A stretch of 9,310 nucleotides of DNA, taken from NCBI GenBank assembly GCA_023394655.1, contig JAEXAG010000012.1, positions 1-9,310 of the forward strand, given 5' to 3'. Under the pieces are notes generated by a model, which was given only the letters and a program-made list of their open reading frames with translations, was not told where the DNA came from and ran no database searches. Positions 6,450 to 9,310 of the stretch are shown piece by piece (within the stretch, counting starts at the first letter, position 1; every line of letters begins with the position of its first letter). Made by a program: the position numbers and the translations under genes. Origin of the DNA: Pseudomonadota bacterium. GTDB taxonomy: Bacteria; Pseudomonadota; Gammaproteobacteria; Xanthomonadales; Xanthomonadaceae.

Positions 6450-6530
6450 CCGTCCGGCACGATGGCTTTCGCCTCGATCCGGCTCGGGCCGCCAGGCGCA
6501 CCGCGCCGGCACCGGAAAATGTCTGTACCG

Positions 6531-6560
6531 GAAGGGGCCCACGCGGCCCCTTCGCGTTTT
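6531..6560 (+). terminator. Terminator-like hairpin (possible attenuator) upstream of rimP
   Basis: A perfect 9-bp stem GAAGGGGCC (6531-6539) with GGCCCCTTC (6545-6553) has a 5-base loop CACGC. It is followed by GCG and TTTT (6557-6560), then 22 bases to the rimP ATG. It lies downstream of the operon's own promoter, so it is a leader element rather than an upstream gene's terminator. The three-base gap before a four-T run suggests only partial termination, as expected of an attenuator. Rfam describes rimP leader elements with premature terminators in other gammaproteobacteria; whether this one is homologous is not known. Confidence 0.6.
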
Positions 6561-6582
6561 CGCGCAACAGGAATCCAGAAGG

Positions 6583-7179
6583 ATGGACAAGGCTCGACAA
6601 ATCAGCGCCCTGCTGGCCCCGACGGTGGCCGCACTCGGGCTCGAACTGCTCGGCGTGGAATACCTGACCATGCCGGGCGGCGCGGTGCTGCGCTTGTACA
6701 TCGACGTGCCGGCCGCGGAAGCCGACGAATCCGGCGAAGCGCGCGCGGTCGGCATCGAAGAATGCGAGCAGGTCAGCCGCGAAGTCTCCGCCCAGCTCGA
6801 CGTCGAGGATCCGATCTCCGGCCACTACACGCTGGAAGTCTCCTCGCCCGGGCTGGACCGCCCGCTGTTCACGCCGGCGCATTTCGAGCGCTTCATCGGC
6901 GAAAGCGCCAAGGTCGGGCTCAAGCTGCCGCAGGACGGCCGTCGCCGCCTGACCGGTCGCATCCTCGCCGTGGAAGGCGAGACCATCCGTTTCGAAATCG
7001 ATGGCCAGCCGTTCGAGGCCGCCTTCGACAACATCGACAAGGCCCGCCTGGTTCCGGACTGGGCGGCCATGGGCTATGCCGCCGGCAGGCCCCGCAAGAA
7101 CAAGGCCGGCACCAGGCCGGGCAAAACCGAATCCACCAAGCAGGCGGGCAAGGCCGCCGATGCGGAGTCTGAAGAATGA
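6583..7179 (+). CDS. rimP: Ribosome maturation factor RimP
   Basis: RimP (198 aa) is a cytoplasmic assembly factor of the 30S ribosomal subunit that helps early protein binding to 16S rRNA. The N-terminal domain (1-85) contains LAPTVAALGLELLGVEYL (11-28) and a central VSREVSAQLDVED helix-strand (64-76). The family signature YTLEVSSPGLDRPL spans 82-95. The C-terminal SH3-like domain (about 96-160) ends in DNIDKARLVPDW (149-160). A basic, Gly/Lys/Ala-rich tail (165-198) adds about 40 residues compared with the 150-aa E. coli protein and is probably disordered. The ATG at 6583 is preceded by AGGAA (6569-6573) at good Shine-Dalgarno distance and matches the family N-terminus; the frame is open upstream but not coding. 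The stop overlaps the nusA start by 4 bases (ATGA, 7176-7179), indicating translational coupling. It is the first gene of the operon behind the promoter at 6386-6414. Confidence 0.97.
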   Translation: MDKARQISALLAPTVAALGLELLGVEYLTMPGGAVLRLYIDVPAAEADESGEARAVGIEECEQVSREVSAQLDVEDPISGHYTLEVSSPGLDRPLFTPAHFERFIGESAKVGLKLPQDGRRRLTGRILAVEGETIRFEIDGQPFEAAFDNIDKARLVPDWAAMGYAAGRPRKNKAGTRPGKTESTKQAGKAADAESEE

Positions 7180-8663
7180 GCAAGGATCTGTTGCTGGTCG
7201 TCGAAGCGGTCGCCAATGAAAAAGGCGTCCCCAACGAAGTGATCCTCGAGGCGATCGAGGCCGCGCTGGCCTCGGCCGCGAAGAAACGCTACCCCGAGCA
7301 GGACGTGGCGATCCGCGTGACCATCAACCCCAAGGACGGCAGCTACGAAACTTTCCGCCGCTGGGAGGTGGTGGCCGATGACGTGGTCATGGAATCGCCC
7401 GACCGCCAGATCCGCCTGATGGATGCGGTGGACGAAGCCGATGGCGTGTCGCTCGGCGATTTCATCGAGGAGCAGATCGAGAACGCCGAGTTCGGCCGCA
7501 TCGCGGCGCAGGCCGCCAAGCAGGTGATCGTCCAGCGCGTGCGCGAGGCCGAGCGCCAGCAGGTGGTGGATGCGTGGAAGGATCGCGTCGGCGAGCTGGT
7601 CACCGGCACCGTCAAGCGCGTCGAGCGCGGCAACGTGTACGTGGACCTGGGCGGCAACGCGGAAGCCTTCATCCCCAAGGACAAGGGCATTCCGCGCGAC
7701 ATCCTGCGCACCGGCGACCGCGTCCGCGGCTACCTCTACGATGTGCGCAGCGAGCCGCGCGGCCCGCAGATCTTCATCAGCCGCGCCGCGCCGGAATTCA
7801 TGATGGAGCTGTTCCGCCTGGAGGTGCCGGAAGTCGGCCAGGGGCTGGTGGACATCAAGGCCTGCGCCCGTGACCCGGGCGACCGCGCCAAGATCGCCGT
7901 GCTGGCCTACGACAACCGCACCGATCCGATCGGCGCCTGCATCGGCATGCGCGGTTCGCGCGTGCAGGCGGTGACCAACGAGCTCAACGGCGAGCGCGTG
8001 GACATCGTGCTGTGGTCGGACAATCCGGCGCAGTTCGTCATCAACGCGATGGCGCCGGCGGAAGTGCAGTCGATCATCGTCGACGAGGAAAAGCACTCGA
8101 TGGACCTGGCGGTGGCCGAAGAGCTGCTGGCCAAGGCGATCGGCAAGGGCGGCCAGAACGTGCGCCTCGCCAGCCGCCTGACCGGCTGGCAACTGAACGT
8201 GATGACCGCCGACCAGGTGCAGGCCAAGAGCGAAGCCGAGCAGGCCGCCGCGCGCGAGCTGTTCGTCGAGAAGCTGGAAGTGGACCAGGAGATCGCCGGG
8301 ATCCTGGTGGGCGAAGGCTTCAGCACGGTCGAGGAAATCGCCTACGTGCCGGTCGGCGAGCTGCTGGCCATCGACGGTTTCGACGAGGACATCGTCGAGG
8401 AACTGCGCGCCCGCGCCCGCGACGCGCTGATCAACGATGCCCTGGCCGCCGAGGAAGAGCTCGCCGAGCAGCAGCCGGCCGAGGACCTGCTCGAGCTCGA
8501 GGGCATGGACGAGGCCACCGCCCATGTGCTGGCAAGCCGTGGCGTGCGCACCCGCGAGGATCTCGCCGAGCTGGCGGTGGACGAGATCACCGACATCGAG
8601 GACATGGACGAAGAACGCGCCTCGGCCCTGATCATGGAAGCGCGCAAGCACTGGTTCGAATGA
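7176..8663 (+). CDS. nusA: Transcription termination/antitermination protein NusA
   Basis: NusA (495 aa, the same length as in E. coli) binds RNA polymerase and nascent RNA, enhancing pausing and hairpin-dependent termination, and joins N- and rRNA-type antitermination complexes. The N-terminal polymerase-binding domain (1-125) starts MSKDLLLVVEAVANEKGV. The S1 domain (about 136-201) includes VTGTVKRVERGNVYVDLGG. KH1 has the loop IGACIGMRGSRVQ (252-264) and KH2 has AIGKGGQNVRLA (321-332). Two C-terminal acidic repeats, AR1 (about 362-420) and AR2 (about 437-495, ending KHWFE), are the helix-hairpin-helix units that in E. coli contact the RNA polymerase alpha subunit and phage N protein. All domains look intact. 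The ATG is preceded by GGAG at 7164-7167 and overlaps the rimP stop. NusA is known to autoregulate its operon in E. coli by stimulating termination, which would fit the hairpin ahead of rimP. Confidence 0.98.
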   Translation: MSKDLLLVVEAVANEKGVPNEVILEAIEAALASAAKKRYPEQDVAIRVTINPKDGSYETFRRWEVVADDVVMESPDRQIRLMDAVDEADGVSLGDFIEEQIENAEFGRIAAQAAKQVIVQRVREAERQQVVDAWKDRVGELVTGTVKRVERGNVYVDLGGNAEAFIPKDKGIPRDILRTGDRVRGYLYDVRSEPRGPQIFISRAAPEFMMELFRLEVPEVGQGLVDIKACARDPGDRAKIAVLAYDNRTDPIGACIGMRGSRVQAVTNELNGERVDIVLWSDNPAQFVINAMAPAEVQSIIVDEEKHSMDLAVAEELLAKAIGKGGQNVRLASRLTGWQLNVMTADQVQAKSEAEQAAARELFVEKLEVDQEIAGILVGEGFSTVEEIAYVPVGELLAIDGFDEDIVEELRARARDALINDALAAEEELAEQQPAEDLLELEGMDEATAHVLASRGVRTREDLAELAVDEITDIEDMDEERASALIMEARKHWFE

Positions 8664-8736
8664 ATCGCCGGCGCCGCGCGCGCTAGAATCGAAGATTGGC
8701 CGCGTGAATCCGCGCGGCCCGCAACACGGAAAACGC
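8664..8736 (+). promoter_or_regulatory. nusA-infB spacer with hairpin and -10-like hexamer
   Basis: This 73-base gap separates two otherwise tightly linked genes. It holds TAGAAT (8684-8689, 5 of 6 with TATAAT) without a recognisable -35. It also holds a perfect 7-bp stem GGCCGCG (8698-8704) with CGCGGCC (8713-8719) around an 8-base loop. No T-run follows, so it is not an intrinsic terminator; an RNA processing or mRNA-stability element, or a minor internal infB promoter, are options. GGAAAA (8728-8733) ahead of the ATG probably serves as the ribosome-binding site. Confidence 0.4.
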
Positions 8737-9310
8737 ATGTCGCAGAAAACCACCATCCGCAAGCTTGCCGAACTGGTCAACACGCCGGTCGAGAAGCTGC
8801 TGGAGCAACTTTCCGAAGCCGGTATGCCGTTCAGGGATGCCGACGAGGAAGTGACGAGCGCCCAGAAGATCAAGCTGCTCGGCTTCCTGCGTCGCGCCCA
8901 CGGGCGGGGCGATGAAGCCGCGGCGGAAACCGCCGCGCCGAAGAAGATCACACTCAAGCGCCGCCAGACCGAGGAGCTCACCGTGGGGGGCGGCAAGAGC
9001 CGCCAGACCGTGGACGTGACCGTGCGCAAGAAGGTCGTTCTGACCCGCAAGCCCGCCGCCGACGCCGCGACGGGCGGCAAGGGCGCGGCCGGCGGCGACG
9101 ACGAGCGCGCCGAGATCCTGCGCAAGCTGGAGGAATCGCGCCAGCGCAACCTCGAGGAGCAGCAGCGCCTTGCCGAGGCCGACCGCCAGCGCGCGGAGGA
9201 AGCCGAGGCCGCGCGTCGCGCCGCCGAGGAGGCTGCACGTCTGGCCGCCGAAGAAGCCGCCGCCGCCGCCGCGCCGGCCGCCGATGCGGCGGCACCGCGC
9301 AAGAGTGGCG
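8737..9310 (+). CDS. infB: Translation initiation factor IF-2, N-terminal part (3' truncated by window)
   Basis: The window holds the first 191 codons with no stop; IF-2 is usually 850-920 aa in this group. IF-2 is the GTPase that brings fMet-tRNA to the 30S subunit and promotes subunit joining. The first domain (IF2_N, about 1-52) begins MSQKTTIRKLAELVNTPVEK and is followed by LLEQLSEAGMPF. A second conserved segment, PKKITLKRRQTEELTVGGGK (about 68-87) and the following VDVTVRKKVVLTRK, is the IF-2-associated region. From about residue 110 the protein becomes a charged Glu/Arg/Ala-rich stretch with coiled-coil character, normal for the long gammaproteobacterial N-terminal half. The GTPase domain lies beyond the window. 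The start is fixed by family match and the GGAAAA upstream. Codons are very G/C-rich at third positions, like the neighbours. Confidence 0.97.
   Translation, partial: MSQKTTIRKLAELVNTPVEKLLEQLSEAGMPFRDADEEVTSAQKIKLLGFLRRAHGRGDEAAAETAAPKKITLKRRQTEELTVGGGKSRQTVDVTVRKKVVLTRKPAADAATGGKGAAGGDDERAEILRKLEESRQRNLEEQQRLAEADRQRAEEAEAARRAAEEAARLAAEEAAAAAAPAADAAAPRKSG

Noticed and set aside
4529..6460. 643-codon minus-strand open frame antisense to the hydrolase
   Set aside because: Antisense to a gene with an intact lipobox and catalytic motifs; no domain or start signal of its own.
5590..6582. In-frame upstream extension of rimP
   Set aside because: It overlaps the hydrolase in another frame and crosses the promoter and hairpins. 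The RimP family N-terminus begins at 6583.
6421..6582. Possible tRNA gene before rimP, as metY in enterobacteria
   Set aside because: No TTCGAATC-type T-loop, CCA end or four-stem cloverleaf could be laid out; only two simple hairpins are seen.
9120..9300. Repetitive GCC/GAG-rich DNA, considered as a tandem repeat
   Set aside because: It is the normal Ala/Glu/Arg-rich charged segment of the IF-2 N-terminal half; the units are irregular and in frame.
7074..9302. 742-codon minus-strand open frame antisense to nusA and infB
   Set aside because: Shadow of two certain genes. The low-complexity Ala/Ser/Arg start mirrors the repetitive infB codons, and there is no recognisable domain.

Overview
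The window is GC-rich gammaproteobacterial DNA, most likely from a member of the Xanthomonadaceae (Lysobacter/Luteimonas/Xanthomonas type). The evidence is the rimP-nusA-infB order, the IF2 N-terminus beginning MSQKTTIRKLAELVNTPVEK, which I recognise as xanthomonad-like, a TonB-dependent receptor tail, and strong G/C bias at third codon positions. The genus call is an inference from remembered families; no search was possible.

Layout. (1) Positions 1-306: the last 84 residues of a TonB-dependent outer-membrane receptor, followed by a textbook intrinsic terminator. (2) Positions 340-4519: a two-component pair in convergent orientation. It consists of a 1103-aa membrane hybrid histidine kinase with a solute-symporter-like sensor half (SSS-STAC-PAS-HisKA-HATPase-REC) and a 222-aa NarL/LuxR-type response regulator on the minus strand. 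The domain order and partner class match the CrbS/CrbR (MxtR/ErdR) systems, which control acetate use in Vibrio and Pseudomonas. (3) Positions 4520-4603: an 84-bp divergent intergenic region with a short palindrome at its exact centre. (4) Positions 4604-6379: a predicted lipoprotein of the 3-hydroxybutyrate oligomer hydrolase family, divergent from the regulator. (5) Positions 6386-9310: the housekeeping rimP-nusA-infB cluster, with a good sigma70 promoter and a 170-nt leader holding two hairpins, the second terminator-like. infB runs off the window edge.

How the parts may work together (inference). The kinase/regulator pair would sense a small carbon compound through the transporter-like domain. 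The regulator may act at the shared 84-bp region on its own gene and on the hydrolase gene. The hydrolase releases 3-hydroxybutyrate, which is metabolised to acetyl-CoA, so a link with a CrbS/CrbR-type acetate circuit makes metabolic sense but is unproven. The rimP-nusA-infB operon makes a ribosome maturation factor, a transcription elongation/termination factor and initiation factor 2. Its leader looks suited to attenuation.

I see no mobile elements, CRISPR arrays, tRNA or rRNA genes. No stretch over 300 bases lacks a gene; the largest gaps are 3687-3850 and 6380-6582, and both are described below.
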